From Streptomyces sp. RKAG293 (lineage in GTDB: Bacteria > Actinomycetota > Actinomycetes > Streptomycetales > Streptomycetaceae), in assembly GCF_023701745.1 (NCBI RefSeq), contig NZ_JAJOZB010000001.1, positions 434,001-498,000 of the forward strand: 64,000 nt of DNA, given 5' to 3'. The notes under the pieces are model-generated. The model saw only the letters and a program-made list of their open reading frames with translations, made no database searches and had not been told where the DNA came from. Position numbers and translations under genes: made by a program. This document shows, piece after piece, positions 43,076 to 52,253 of this stretch (within the stretch, counting starts at the first letter, position 1; the number at the start of each line of letters is the position of its first letter).

Positions 43076-43291
43076 CGCTATCCGGGTCCCTCCAACGTGG
43101 CCCCCTTTCTCCGCCACGGCGAGACGGTTTCCGGACGCGCCGGACAGACCGGACGTAGCAGAGGTCGGGGCACGGCGGGGCGGCCGTTGCACGAGGAAAT
43201 CCGGGGGGAAACACCGGACCCGAGAGGCGATCGACACCTCTACAAAGGAACCCAGGGAACGTGGCAGGAACCCGAGAAAGGGCGATAGACC

Positions 43292-43687
43292 ATGATCACA
43301 CAGCACAGCCGGGGAACCGGCGACAACGCCGCGACCAGCGGACGGGTACCGGCGCTGCCGAAGGCGGCGAGGACGGCGAGGATCCGACGGCGCAGCACGC
43401 TGATCGGGCTGCTCGCGGCGGCCGCCGCGCTGGCCATGCCGCTGGCCGTCAGCCAACCGGCCTCGGCCTCCGTCGGCGCCTGCTACAGCGGTGTCGACAG
43501 CGGCACCACCAACTGGGCCTGGGGCTCGTGCACCGGAGTCAGCGGCTCCAGCCACTGGCGGCTGCACGTGTCGTGCACGTTAGGAAGCACCCAGTACTCG
43601 AGCTGGTTCTACGGCAACGGCCGCACCGACGTGCAGTGCCCCTGGCCCAGCAACGTCCGCAGCACCCAGATCGACATCATCTACTGA
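43292..43687 (+). CDS. Small secreted four-cysteine protein, TTA-containing
   Basis: A 131-residue precursor. The N-terminus has arginines (RTARIRRRSTL) and the hydrophobic stretch LIGLLAAAAALAMPLAVSQP, with a cleavage site expected after ASA. The mature part is about 72 residues with four cysteines (ACYSG, WGSCTG, HVSCTL, DVQCPW) and many aromatic and Ser/Gly residues, consistent with two disulfides in a small beta fold. A TTA leucine codon at 43580-43582 suggests bldA-dependent, late expression. No named family recognised. It is divergent from the XRE regulator. Confidence 0.75.
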   Translation: MITQHSRGTGDNAATSGRVPALPKAARTARIRRRSTLIGLLAAAAALAMPLAVSQPASASVGACYSGVDSGTTNWAWGSCTGVSGSSHWRLHVSCTLGSTQYSSWFYGNGRTDVQCPWPSNVRSTQIDIIY

Positions 43688-43735
43688 GCCCACCGACGAG
43701 CCCACCCGATCCACTGAGCTCACAGGCGAGCCAAC

Positions 43736-43784
43736 CCGGCCGGGCCTGTTCGTTCCTCCCACAGGAGCGGACAGGCCCGGCCGG
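43736..43784. terminator. Hairpin terminator after the secreted protein gene
   Basis: Perfect 14-base arms CCGGCCGGGCCTGT (43736-43749) and ACAGGCCCGGCCGG (43771-43784) across a 21-base loop, 49 bases after the stop codon. Confidence 0.75.
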
Positions 43785-43932
43785 CCCGAGTCCGACCGTC
43801 GATGCAGCGGAACGGCTGACGACGCCCAGCACTTGATCCCGGAAAACCCGTGCAGCGGTTGTCCCTAAGATCGATCGAGGTCTTGCAGGGGACGCCGATG
43901 CCCCTGTCACGGGATACCGGGAGGTTTCAACC

Positions 43933-44859
43933 ATGCCGTACACACGTGCGCGACGTGCCGTTCTCGGCGGGCTCGCCGTGCTCACCGTCCTCCCGCTGGC
44001 GGCTTGCGGCTCTGGCGGTACCCCGACCTCACCGGCTCCGTCCGCCACGGCTTCGCGGCCGGATCCGGCCGCGAAGCCGTCCGTCGGCGACCTCCAGCGG
44101 CTCGAGCGCACGTACGGTGCACGGCTGGGGGTCTACGCGGTGAACACCGGCAACGGGAGGGAACTGGCCTACAGGGACACCGAACGCTTCGCCTATGCCT
44201 CCACCTTCAAGGCGTTCGCCGCCGCTGCCGTTCTGCGCAAGTACTCCCTGGCCGGCATGGACAAGGTGATCAAGTACTCCCACGACGACCTGCTGGACCA
44301 CTCTCCGGTCACCGCGCGGCACACGGGAACCGGGATGACTCTGCGTGAGCTGTGCGACGCCGCAGTCCGCTACAGCGACAACACCGCGGCCAACCTTCTG
44401 TTCGATGCGCTCGGTGGGCCGAAGGGCCTGGCAGCAGCTCTCGCCCAGGCAGGCGACACCGCAACCCGGGTGGAGCGCCGCGAGCCCGACCTCAACGAAT
44501 GGACCCCCGGCGCCACTCGGGACACCACCACACCCCGCGCATGGGCCGGCAACCTGCGGGCCTACGTTCTCGAGAACGCGCTCGGCAACGACGAACGCGC
44601 TCAGCTCACGAAGTGGCTGCGGACCAATACCACCGGCGACGAGCTGATCAGGGCAGGCATCCCCAAAGGCTGGACGGTCGGCGACAAGACCGGCGGAGGC
44701 GGTGTCTACGCCGTCCGCAACGACATCGCCGTGGTGTGGCCCCCCAACGCCGCGCCCATCGTCATGGCGATCATGACCAATCGCGGCACAAAAAACGCCC
44801 CCTACGACAACAAGCTCCTCGCGGAAGCAGCGTCCGTGATCGCCCGGAAACTGTCCTAG
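43933..44859 (+). CDS. Class A beta-lactamase (lipoprotein)
   Basis: A 308-residue penicillin-hydrolysing enzyme. The signal [20 protein letters not shown] ends at a lipobox cysteine (Cys25), and paired arginines suggest possible Tat export. All class A motifs are present: S90-T-F-K93, S148-D-N150, the omega-loop EPDLN with Glu184 and Asn188, and K252-T-G with GGGG following. The protein should be active at the cell surface. No blaR/blaI-type regulator is adjacent. The stop overlaps the end of a convergent DUF805 remnant. Confidence 0.93.
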   Translation: MPYTRARRAVLGGLAVLTVLPLAACGSGGTPTSPAPSATASRPDPAAKPSVGDLQRLERTYGARLGVYAVNTGNGRELAYRDTERFAYASTFKAFAAAAVLRKYSLAGMDKVIKYSHDDLLDHSPVTARHTGTGMTLRELCDAAVRYSDNTAANLLFDALGGPKGLAAALAQAGDTATRVERREPDLNEWTPGATRDTTTPRAWAGNLRAYVLENALGNDERAQLTKWLRTNTTGDELIRAGIPKGWTVGDKTGGGGVYAVRNDIAVVWPPNAAPIVMAIMTNRGTKNAPYDNKLLAEAASVIARKLS

Positions 44860-45040
44860 ACGGTGGTCCCCGGCATGCCCGCGGTTGCCTGGAACACGAT
44901 GACCATGGCGCCGCCGATGCACGGGATCAGGCCCCGCAGGACGTTCCAGCCCGTCCGGTCGGCGTCGTGCATGCGTCGGCAGGTGACGGCCGGCGTGGGC
45001 AGCGTCGTCGCGATGGCGTAGGTCGTGAGGATCCAGGGTC
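44856..45040 (-). pseudogene. DUF805 membrane protein remnant
   Basis: On the minus strand 45035-44856 reads PWILTTYAIATTLPTPAVTC, RRMHDADRTGWNVLRGLIPC and IGGAMVIVFQATAG before a TAG. RRMHD-RTGW followed by a hydrophobic helix is the hallmark of the DUF805 family, but only the last 60 residues remain and a TGA lies just upstream in this frame. The 45041-45304 stretch shows no further gene apart from an unassigned minus-strand frame starting MPTWQSAESADRSLAV. Confidence 0.5.
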
Positions 45041-45304
45041 ACCCATTCGGTCCAGCGCGGCTTCCGGCCCTGGACAGCCCAGCGCGTCCTGGGTGGCGCG
45101 GTGGGGACCGCGAGGCTCCTGTCAGCCGACTCTGCGGATTGCCAGGTCGGCATGGCTGCGTTGCCAGCAGGTTTACAGAATGGGCCATAAGGTCCTATTC
45201 ATGAGCAATGGTCTGCCTGGGCGGGTTCGGACACTTCTGTTCGGCCTTGACGCCGCCCTCACCGTGACGGCGATGGTGCCTGCCGGGGCGTGGGGCGCGG
45301 AGCG

Positions 45305-46696
45305 GTGAACGCCGACGCCCTGGTGATCTTCGGCATCACCGGTGACCTGGCGCGCAAAATGACCTTCCGGTCGCTCTACCGCCTGGAGGCGACCGGGCTC
45401 CTGGACTGCCCGATCATCGGAGTCGCGCGCGAGGACTGGTCGCACGACCACCTCGTCTCCTCCCTGCGCGAGGCCCTGCACACGGTCGGCGAGCCGGTGG
45501 AGGCCGCTGCCTTCGAGCGGCTGGCCCGGCGGCTGACCTACCTGCAGGGCGACTTCGCCGACCCGGCTACGTACCAGGCGCTGGCCGGCCGGCTGAAGGG
45601 CGTCGAGAAGCCGCTGTTCTACCTGGAAATCCCGCCCTCGCTGTTCGCCCCGGTCGTGGAGGCACTGGGCGCGGCGAACCTCACCGCACAGGCCACGGTG
45701 ATGCTCGAGAAGCCCTTCGGCCACGACCTGGCTTCCGCCCGAGCACTCAACGCACGCCTCCACCGGGTGCTCGCCGAGGAGCAGGTCCTGCGCATCGATC
45801 ACTTCCTCGGCAAGCAGCCCGTACTGGACATCCAGTTCCTGCGGTTCGCCAACGCGCTCCTGGAACCGGTCTGGAATCGCGATCATGTGGCGGCCGTACA
45901 GATCACCATGGCCGAGGACTTCGGGGTCGAGGACCGAGGGGCGTTCTACGACCCGGTCGGCGCGCTGCGCGACGTGGTCCAGAACCACCTCCTCCAGGTG
46001 CTCGCCCTGATCGCCATGGAACCGCCGGTCGGCCCCGGACCCGACGCGCTGTGGGACAGGCGGGTCGATGTCTTCCGGGCCATGGCCGACGTCGATCCGG
46101 CCCGCTGCCTGCGCGGTCAGTACGAGGGCTATCTGGACGTCCCCGGAGTCAAGCCGGGGTCGTTGACCGAGACGTACGTCGAACTCGCCCTGGAAGTGGA
46201 CAACTGGCGCTGGAGTGGCGTGCCGTTCTCCATCAGGGCGGGCAAGGCGCTGGCCGCCAGGATCACCGAGGTGCGTGTGGTCTTCAAGCGCCCGCCCCGG
46301 CTGGCCTTCCTGGACCAGCCCCAGCATCCCGACCCCAACGAGCTGGTGCTGCGGATCGACCCGGACGCGGGCCTGCGGCTCAACATGCTGTCCAAGAAGG
46401 CGTCCGGCCACTCGGCCGGAGACGTACACCTGGACCTGTCCTTCGCGGCCGAGCTCGGCAAGCCCCCCGAGCCCTATGAGCGGCTCCTCAACGACGCGCT
46501 GACCGGCGACCGTTCGCTCTTCACCCGACAGGACGTCGTGGAGGAGACCTGGCGCGTCATCCAGCCACTGGTGGATCACCCGCCCGCGCCGGTGCCCTAC
46601 GAACGGGGTTCCTGGGGGCCTACACAGAACCCGGACCACACGTCCTGGCGGCTGCCCTGGCTCTCACAGCCCGGCCAAGGGCCTCAGCCGGAGTGA
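45305..46696 (+). CDS. zwf: Glucose-6-phosphate dehydrogenase
   Basis: A 463-residue enzyme that oxidises glucose 6-phosphate with NADP, the entry step of the pentose phosphate pathway. GTG start at 45305, since VNADALVIFGITGDLARKMT opens the NADP-binding fold at once. The substrate site RIDHFLGK (163-170) and FEKP-like VMLEKPFGHDL are intact. It stands alone rather than with tal/tkt/opcA, so it is probably a second, non-operonic isozyme. Its 3' end overlaps the convergent binding-protein gene by 13 bases. Confidence 0.92.
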   Translation: MNADALVIFGITGDLARKMTFRSLYRLEATGLLDCPIIGVAREDWSHDHLVSSLREALHTVGEPVEAAAFERLARRLTYLQGDFADPATYQALAGRLKGVEKPLFYLEIPPSLFAPVVEALGAANLTAQATVMLEKPFGHDLASARALNARLHRVLAEEQVLRIDHFLGKQPVLDIQFLRFANALLEPVWNRDHVAAVQITMAEDFGVEDRGAFYDPVGALRDVVQNHLLQVLALIAMEPPVGPGPDALWDRRVDVFRAMADVDPARCLRGQYEGYLDVPGVKPGSLTETYVELALEVDNWRWSGVPFSIRAGKALAARITEVRVVFKRPPRLAFLDQPQHPDPNELVLRIDPDAGLRLNMLSKKASGHSAGDVHLDLSFAAELGKPPEPYERLLNDALTGDRSLFTRQDVVEETWRVIQPLVDHPPAPVPYERGSWGPTQNPDHTSWRLPWLSQPGQGPQPE

Positions 46697-47796
46697 AGGA
46701 TCCGAAAGCGAGCGGGTTCCGCCGGATCTCGATCGACGACTTGGATCGGCGGCCGGGCCCACTGCCAAACGTTGATGCCTGGCACGCGGGAGAACCGGAT
46801 CTGCCCGCGGGTGCCTTCGACGGCAACGCGTGACCAGGATTCGGCCGTGCGCGCCCGGTCCTCGCCGTGGGAACGCAGCACATCAGCGAGGACGGTGACC
46901 GTGTCGTAGCCCTCGAAGGCGACGAACGACGGGGCTTCGCCAAGGCGCTCGCGGAGGGCCGTCCCGACTCGTGCGCCGAGTGGGGTGAGGCGCTCGGGCA
47001 GGTAGCGCAGGAACGGGATCCCGGCTCCGTCGTCGCCCAGCAACGTCGCCCATTCGGCGAACTCCGGTTGCCCGGCCGGAGCGCCCATCAGGATCTCGGC
47101 GAGGCGCTGGTCGCGGCGGACGGACCTGACGATCGGCACGGCCGGCTCCGGGTGGCCGACCAGGAGAAGGAGGGCGGTCGCGCGGTGGGCGACGAGTTCG
47201 TCGCACACGGCCGAGGGGGAGAGCGCGCGCATGTCGAGTTCGATGACGGTGCCGCCGCGCGGAGCGAGGTAGTCCCGCAGAATGCGGGTCCCCGATGCCC
47301 AGTAGACACTTGGCTCAGCTGCTACGGCGATTCGGGTGTGGCCCGCGCCGAGGAGGAAGTCCGCGTAGATCTGCCAGCCATGGGACTGTGCCGGAGCGAG
47401 GCGCGCGACCCATTGCGTCGGCTCTTCGGCGAGCGCGTCGAGAACCGCTGACGAGCAGAGGAACGGCAGGCCGAGGGCGTCGGCCCTGGCGGCGGCGGCG
47501 CGAGCCACGACGCTGTGATACTCCCCCGCCACGGCAGCCACGCCCAGACGATCCAGCTCATCCACGGCAGCGGCGGCCCGCTGGGGATCAGCCGCGGTGT
47601 CTCGGACCACCAGCTCGAGGGGCCGTCCGACGATCCCTCCGGCGTCGTTGACTTCGCGAACGGCCAGTTCGAGGCCGGAGAGCAGGTGTCGGCCCGCCTC
47701 GACCCAGCCGGGCCGAGTCAGCGGAACCAGAGCGCCGATCCGGACGGATGATCCGTCAGTCCGCTCCACTCCAGGTGGCGATGGTGGCGTAGTCAT
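46684..47796 (-). CDS. Leaderless LivJ/AmiC-type periplasmic-binding-fold protein
   Basis: A 370-residue protein with the type I periplasmic binding fold: IGALVPLTRPGWVEAGRHLL, AVREVNDAGGIVGRPLELVV, VAAVAGEYHSVVARAAAARA and a C-terminal VEGTRGQIRFSRVPGINVWQ. The pattern is that of branched-chain amino acid or amide binding proteins. There is no signal peptide or lipobox; MTTPPSPPGVERTDG leads directly into the first strand. No permease or ATPase genes are nearby. It is more likely a cytoplasmic ligand sensor than a transport component. Confidence 0.78.
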   Translation of the reverse strand: MTTPPSPPGVERTDGSSVRIGALVPLTRPGWVEAGRHLLSGLELAVREVNDAGGIVGRPLELVVRDTAADPQRAAAAVDELDRLGVAAVAGEYHSVVARAAAARADALGLPFLCSSAVLDALAEEPTQWVARLAPAQSHGWQIYADFLLGAGHTRIAVAAEPSVYWASGTRILRDYLAPRGGTVIELDMRALSPSAVCDELVAHRATALLLLVGHPEPAVPIVRSVRRDQRLAEILMGAPAGQPEFAEWATLLGDDGAGIPFLRYLPERLTPLGARVGTALRERLGEAPSFVAFEGYDTVTVLADVLRSHGEDRARTAESWSRVAVEGTRGQIRFSRVPGINVWQWARPPIQVVDRDPAEPARFRILHSG

Positions 47797-48112
47797 GCCG
47801 TGGCCTCTCCCGTGCGAAGCGTCGGTTGCAGTCCGCCCGGTACGCAGAGTGGCACGGCTGGGCCGTTACGCATTGATCTCATCGCGCCGTGGCGTGCGAA
47901 CCTGGGTGACCATGCCGGACATTGCATCCACCAACATCGCCGGCAGGCAACCGATTATCTGTTCGCATGGCGGCAGACTGGCCGCGTGGTCGGCCGACGC
48001 CCAGCCCGGACACCCTCAATCCCGGCCCCTGCCCTTCTCGTTCCCCTTCCCCTTCCCCACAGTGTTCTCGCCGCGCGCCGGTGCGTGCCAGCGCGCGGCT
48101 TCGCCGTCCTCG
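47797..48112. other. Intergenic region without a recognisable gene
   Basis: A 316-base gap upstream of the leaderless binding-protein gene. GC content and codon patterns are less regular than in the flanking genes. I see no conserved frame and no clear operator; it should contain the promoter of the minus-strand gene ending at 46684. Confidence 0.5.
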
Positions 48113-48877
48113 CTACGCGGCAGCCGTCATGCGTGCGAACACCACCACATTGCTGTCGTAGTAATGCTTCTTCGGGTCGAACTCGCCGCCGCAGGTGACC
48201 AGTCGGAGTCCCGCGTAGTCGAGGTTCCTGTAGACCTCGAGCGTGGGGAACTTGGCCTTCGGATACTCGGCGACCCGGTCGACCGTGAACGTGGCCGTCT
48301 TGCCGTCCTGCCGGGTCACCTCGATGGTGTCGCCGGCTTTCATCGTCTTCAATTTCGCGAACACCGCCGCCGCACCGTTCCAGGTGACATGGCCGGCGAT
48401 CACGGCCGGTCCCATGGAGCCGGGTGTGGGCCCAGGTTCGTACCAGCCCGCGAGATCGGGGTCCTTCGGGGCCTTCATGGCTCCGTCCTTGTCCTGGCGC
48501 AGCGTCTCCAGGTTGCTGGAGACGCCGAGGGACGGGATGGTGATCGTCTGCGGCTCGGATCGGGCAAGGGCGGGGGCGGCGTTTCCCGCGTTCGATCCGC
48601 CCTGCGATCCGGACCCCGGCGACGCGCTCCGGCCTCCGGCTGACGAGCCATCAGAACCGCCGCCGGCCGGTGCCTGGCCCTGCGCGGCATTCTGGGCCTG
48701 GCGCTCCGGGGGCGCGGCGGCGTCCCGGCCCGCGCACCCGGTCAGAGTCAGCGCGGCGAGGGTGAGGACGGCGGTCAGGCCGGCAACCCCGCGGCCTCTC
48801 GGTCGCGTCCGCCCGCCGCCGGTAGCGGCGTCCGGTGCGGGATGCGCGGTCGGTACGGAGGGGTGACCGGGCTTCAC
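48113..48877 (-). CDS. Class F sortase
   Basis: A 254-residue transpeptidase. The N-terminus has a membrane/lipobox-like segment (AVLTLAALTLTGC) and a Gly/Ser/Ala-rich spacer. The sortase barrel carries the catalytic His in GPAVIAGHVTWNGAAAVF and Cys in LRLVTCGGEFDPKKHYYDSN. The order fits the actinobacterial class F (SrtF-like) enzymes. The GTG at 48877 overlaps the stop of the upstream surface-protein gene, so enzyme and probable substrate are translated together. Confidence 0.87.
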   Translation of the reverse strand: MKPGHPSVPTAHPAPDAATGGGRTRPRGRGVAGLTAVLTLAALTLTGCAGRDAAAPPERQAQNAAQGQAPAGGGSDGSSAGGRSASPGSGSQGGSNAGNAAPALARSEPQTITIPSLGVSSNLETLRQDKDGAMKAPKDPDLAGWYEPGPTPGSMGPAVIAGHVTWNGAAAVFAKLKTMKAGDTIEVTRQDGKTATFTVDRVAEYPKAKFPTLEVYRNLDYAGLRLVTCGGEFDPKKHYYDSNVVVFARMTAAA

Positions 48878-49692
48878 GCGGCGCTCCCCAGGGACTCCGT
48901 CCGGACGGCGAGCGCACGCCGGCGCCTCACGACGACCAGCGCGCCGACCACCGCCACGGATACGGCTGCCGCGCTCCCGGCCAAGGCCGTCGGCACCGCC
49001 GAGCTCTGCGGAGAACCGCCCCCGGTTTCAATACCGCCCACCGGGATGGACCCCACGGACGCGCCCATGACCATTCCGCAGTTGGTCGGAGCCGTGGCCT
49101 CCTGAGGGAGCTTCGGGTCGAGTTCGCTCGGCCCGGCTCCATCGAAGTCGTACTTGTCGTTCTTGTTGCGGTCGATGCCGTGCTGCACGATGTGCAGGTC
49201 CTTGATGTGGTCGACCACATCCTTCGAAACGGTGAGCGTCCGCTTGTAGGAGAGCTTTCCCTGCTTGTCGGAGACGGGCATGCGGTCCACGGCGAGACCG
49301 CTGGTCGCCAGGGTGTCGCCGGACGTGGTGAGCGAGATGTTGATGTTGCCGTAGTCCACGGTGGCCTCGGTGTTGCTGAGAACCCCGTCGGCGTTGGTGT
49401 CGTCGCTGGCGTCCGGGCAGTGGAAGTCATGGCCGTTGGTCGAGCCGTGCAGGTGCTGGGCCGAGGGCTGTCCGGGCACCATGCCCTCGGACTCGATCTG
49501 CACGGTCAGTTGGTTGCCCTTGATGCTCAGCATGGCCGTGCCCCGGGAACCGGAGTTGTTCAGCTGCTGCAGGTCGATCTGATAGGCCTTGCCGTCCTCC
49601 GCGAGAGCCGGTGAGGAGAGTCCCACGGTCAGGAACATGGCGGCAGGCAGGGCGGCGAACACCACGAGGCGACCGGTGCGCTTGGCTATCAC
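48874..49692 (-). CDS. Surface protein with CHRD-like domain, probable sortase substrate
   Basis: A 272-residue exported protein. Signal peptide LVVFAALPAAMFLTVGLSSP with ALA cleavage, then a CHRD-like domain (GTAMLSIKGNQLTVQIESEG, PSAQHLHGSTNGHDFHCPD). Two Ca-binding-like loops follow, DTNADGVLSNTEA and DRNKNDKYD. The C-terminus has a GGIETGGGS stretch, a hydrophobic helix and RRRR, a sorting-signal layout with IETG in place of LPxTG. It is first of the pair with the class F sortase, whose start overlaps its stop codon. Confidence 0.82.
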   Translation of the reverse strand: MIAKRTGRLVVFAALPAAMFLTVGLSSPALAEDGKAYQIDLQQLNNSGSRGTAMLSIKGNQLTVQIESEGMVPGQPSAQHLHGSTNGHDFHCPDASDDTNADGVLSNTEATVDYGNINISLTTSGDTLATSGLAVDRMPVSDKQGKLSYKRTLTVSKDVVDHIKDLHIVQHGIDRNKNDKYDFDGAGPSELDPKLPQEATAPTNCGMVMGASVGSIPVGGIETGGGSPQSSAVPTALAGSAAAVSVAVVGALVVVRRRRALAVRTESLGSAA

Positions 49693-49838
49693 ATTCGCTC
49701 CTGTTCCGCGGCCTTCCCAGGGGAGGAGCCGCAGATCGTACGGGGGTGAAGCGAGATCCCGGGGAGGTTCTCTCTGCTTCTTCGGAGCCCCAACGCCGTT
49801 GGATTGGTGGTTCTTTGAAAACTTTCCGACCCGGATCG

Positions 49839-50222
49839 TCAGGATGCCGACGGGCGGGTGCGCAGTCCGTCGATGACGAGGCCGAGGATGCGTGCGGCGC
49901 GCTTCTGGCCGTCCGGTCCCGGGGGATGCGCCACAACACGCTGAGCTGCAGGAGCACGTCCTCGGGATCGGTTCCCGGTTTCAGGGTGCCTTCGGCGACG
50001 CCGGTGGCCAGCAGGACGGCGATGGCGCCGAGGATGGGCTCGTAGTTCTCGTCGTCGAGGCCGCCGTTGGTCGCGGCGTGGATCACTTCGGCCACACCGT
50101 ATTTGAGCTGCCCGTAGCGGGCGACTTCGTCGAACCGGCGACGAGGGGCGTCCGGCGGGGGAAGTTCGGCCGCAAGGGTGTGCGCCAGGTCGATGACCTT
50201 CTGGATCTCCTGGTGGTACAGC
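49839..50222 (-). pseudogene. TetR regulator remnant, 5'-truncated and frameshifted
   Basis: The minus strand reads LYHQEIQKVIDLAHTLAAEL, ENYEPILGAIAVLLATGVAE and DPEDVLLQLSVLWRIP, then in another frame PGPDGQKRAARILGLVIDGL to a stop at 49839. This is the C-terminal ligand domain of a TetR protein. The DNA-binding domain is missing beyond about 50222. The internal frameshift sits at the five-base G run 49921-49925; one more G restores the frame. Confidence 0.75.
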
Positions 50223-50610
50223 CTGGATGACGCAGATGGCCCAGACACTGCGCGAGGGGCTGGGGGCCGAAGGTCTGAAGGTGTCGACCCGGCAGGTGCC
50301 CGACTTCCTGGTCAGGCTCGTCGCCCGGTTCCGCGACCCCTCGCTGCGCGAGATCACCCCCGCGTTGGGCCGCCGCAACCGCCACAGCACCGACAAGGCC
50401 CACCGGATCCTGGACTGGCAGCCCCGACCCGCCCCGGAGACCGACCTGGACCGCGCCCGAAGCCTGCTGGCCCACGACGCCCTCCGATGGGGCAACACGC
50501 CGTCAGCAGTAGCGAAGGGGACGCCACCTGATCTGTCCGTCAGCAGGCGTGACGGCGGACTTCGTCGAGAAGCTGGTCGATGTCGTCGGCACTGTGGGAG
50601 AAAGCGGTGA
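50219..50610 (+). pseudogene. NAD-dependent epimerase/SDR remnant, 5'-truncated
   Basis: From about 50221 the plus strand reads AWMTQMAQTLREGLGAEGLK, VSTRQVPDFLVRLVARFRDP and LDWQPRPAPETDLDRARSLL. These are the final 85 or so residues of extended short-chain dehydrogenases (dihydroflavonol-reductase-like). The Rossmann domain is absent. Homology starts where the TetR remnant on the other strand begins. The frame runs on into the 3' end of the threonine aldolase gene. Confidence 0.7.
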
Positions 50611-51601
50611 CCAACCGGACGATTCCCGGTTCCCAGCGGTCGTGGTAGAAGGCGTACCCCTCGGCCAGGAGTCCTTCGGTGACCTGCTGAGGCAGGCGGC
50701 AGAAGAGGATGTTGGCCTGCGGCGTGGCCAGCAGGCCGGTGCCGGGGATCGCCTTGAGGCCGTCGCCGAGCCGGGTGGCCATCGCGTTGGCCTGGCGGGC
50801 GTTGTCCAGCCACAGGTCATCGGTGAGGTACGCGTCGATCTGGGCCGCGTGGAAACGCATCTTGGAGGCGAGCTGCCCGGCCCGTTTGGCGCGGAACGCG
50901 AGCTCGGCGGCGAGTGCGGGGTCGAAGCAGACGATGGCGTCGGCCGTCATCGCGCCGTTCTTGGTGGCACCGAAGGACAGGACGTCGATGCCGGCCTTCC
51001 AGGTCATCTCGGCCGCGGTGGCACCGAGATGGACCAGGGCGTTGGCGAAGCGCGCGCCGTCCATGTGGACGCGCAGTCCCGCGTCCTTGGCGATGGCCGA
51101 CAGGCGACGGATCTCCTCCAGGGTGTAGACGCTGCCGCTCTCGGTGGCCTGACTGATGCTCACCACGGACGGCTGCACGCTGTGCACGTCACCGGCCCGG
51201 CGGCGCACCGCCGCCCGCAGCGCTTCCGGTTCGATCTTGCTGTCGGAGCCGGGGACACCGACGAGCTTGGCGCCGTTGGTGAAGAACTCCGGAGCGCCGC
51301 ATTCATCGGTGTTGATGTGGCTGCCGGGGTGCGAGAGCACGCTCCCCCACGGCGGGGTGAGGGCGGCCAGGCTCAGGCCGTTGGCGGCGGACCCGGTGGA
51401 GACCGGGAAGACATCGACGTCCCGCTCGAAGATCGCGCCGAGCCTGCGGCGGGCGTTGTCGGTGAACGGATCGTTGCCGTACGGCAGGACCTGCCCGACG
51501 GCCGCGTCGGCGACGGCCCGGACTATCTGCTCGGACGCCCCGGCCATGTTGTCGCTGATGAACGCACGGCTGGCGGGAGTGATGGCAATGGTGTTGCTCA
51601 T
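50540..51601 (-). CDS. Low-specificity L-threonine aldolase
   Basis: A 353-residue PLP enzyme that splits threonine or related beta-hydroxy amino acids to glycine and an aldehyde. The PLP lysine is Lys214 in DVLSFGATKNGAMTADAI, and the phosphate-binding VSTGSAANGLSLAAL and RVHMDGARFANALVHLGA segments are in place. Fold type I, length typical. Downstream of the XRE-cupin regulator by 51 bases on the same strand, which probably controls it. Confidence 0.9.
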   Translation of the reverse strand: MSNTIAITPASRAFISDNMAGASEQIVRAVADAAVGQVLPYGNDPFTDNARRRLGAIFERDVDVFPVSTGSAANGLSLAALTPPWGSVLSHPGSHINTDECGAPEFFTNGAKLVGVPGSDSKIEPEALRAAVRRRAGDVHSVQPSVVSISQATESGSVYTLEEIRRLSAIAKDAGLRVHMDGARFANALVHLGATAAEMTWKAGIDVLSFGATKNGAMTADAIVCFDPALAAELAFRAKRAGQLASKMRFHAAQIDAYLTDDLWLDNARQANAMATRLGDGLKAIPGTGLLATPQANILFCRLPQQVTEGLLAEGYAFYHDRWEPGIVRLVTAFSHSADDIDQLLDEVRRHAC

Positions 51602-51652
51602 GAGGGGTGTTCCTTGGTCTCGCTCTGGTCCCGATGGGGGCGCTTCGTGGTC

Positions 51653-52228
51653 TCAGGTGCTGATGGGCGAGGCGAAGACGACGGTGATGTCGACTTCCTC
51701 GGCGCCGGTGCGGTAGAAGTGCGGGGCGTCCCCGGCGAAGGCGAGCATGTCGCCGGGCCCCAGATCCTGCGGGGCGTCGACGGGACCGGCGGTGACGTGC
51801 CCGGTGGCGATGAGCAGGTGCTCGATCGTGCCGGTGGCGTGCGGGACGCCGGCCAGCTCCGTGTCGGGCGGAATGCGCAGCCGCCAGATCTCCAGGCTGT
51901 TGCCGCTGCTGATGCGGCGCAGCAGTTCCCGGGAGACCTCGCCGGGCTCGATGTCCGTGCCCGGCCGGAAGACCGGCCCGGTGTCGGCGTCACGGGCCAG
52001 CAGGTCGGCGATCGGGATGCGCAGGGCGATCGCGATCGCGTCCAGGGTGTCGATCGTCGGATTGCCGTTGCCGGCCTCCAACTGCGACAGCGTGGCCTTG
52101 CTCAGCCCGGCGCGCCGGGCCATCTCCGCGGCACTCATGCCGCGCTGCTGCCGGCGCAGGCGGATCTTCGCGCCGACCGCGGCCGCGGTACTGCTCACCG
52201 GCTGGCGGCCGGACGGCGGGGGTGTCAT
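51653..52228 (-). CDS. XRE-family regulator with C-terminal cupin
   Basis: A 191-residue regulator. HTH in IRLRRQQRGMSAAEMARRAG and LSKATLSQLEAGNGNPTIDT, followed by a double-stranded beta-helix cupin (TGTIEHLLIATGHVTAGP, GPGDMLAFAGDAPHFYRTG). Such proteins sense small ligands and often regulate amino-acid metabolism. It is upstream of threonine aldolase in the same direction and likely controls that operon. Confidence 0.88.
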   Translation of the reverse strand: MTPPPSGRQPVSSTAAAVGAKIRLRRQQRGMSAAEMARRAGLSKATLSQLEAGNGNPTIDTLDAIAIALRIPIADLLARDADTGPVFRPGTDIEPGEVSRELLRRISSGNSLEIWRLRIPPDTELAGVPHATGTIEHLLIATGHVTAGPVDAPQDLGPGDMLAFAGDAPHFYRTGAEEVDITVVFASPIST

Positions 52229-52253
52229 CCCTGGCTCCTGTGCGTCGCGGTCT

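Noticed and set aside
42350..43288. 312-codon plus-strand frame opposite the XRE regulator
   Set aside because: Antisense to a gene with a clear HTH; composition typical of a shadow frame.
21366..50236. Shared TGACGCA near junctions 1 and 2 as a recombination signal
   Set aside because: Seven bases are easily shared by chance and the motif is absent from junction 3.
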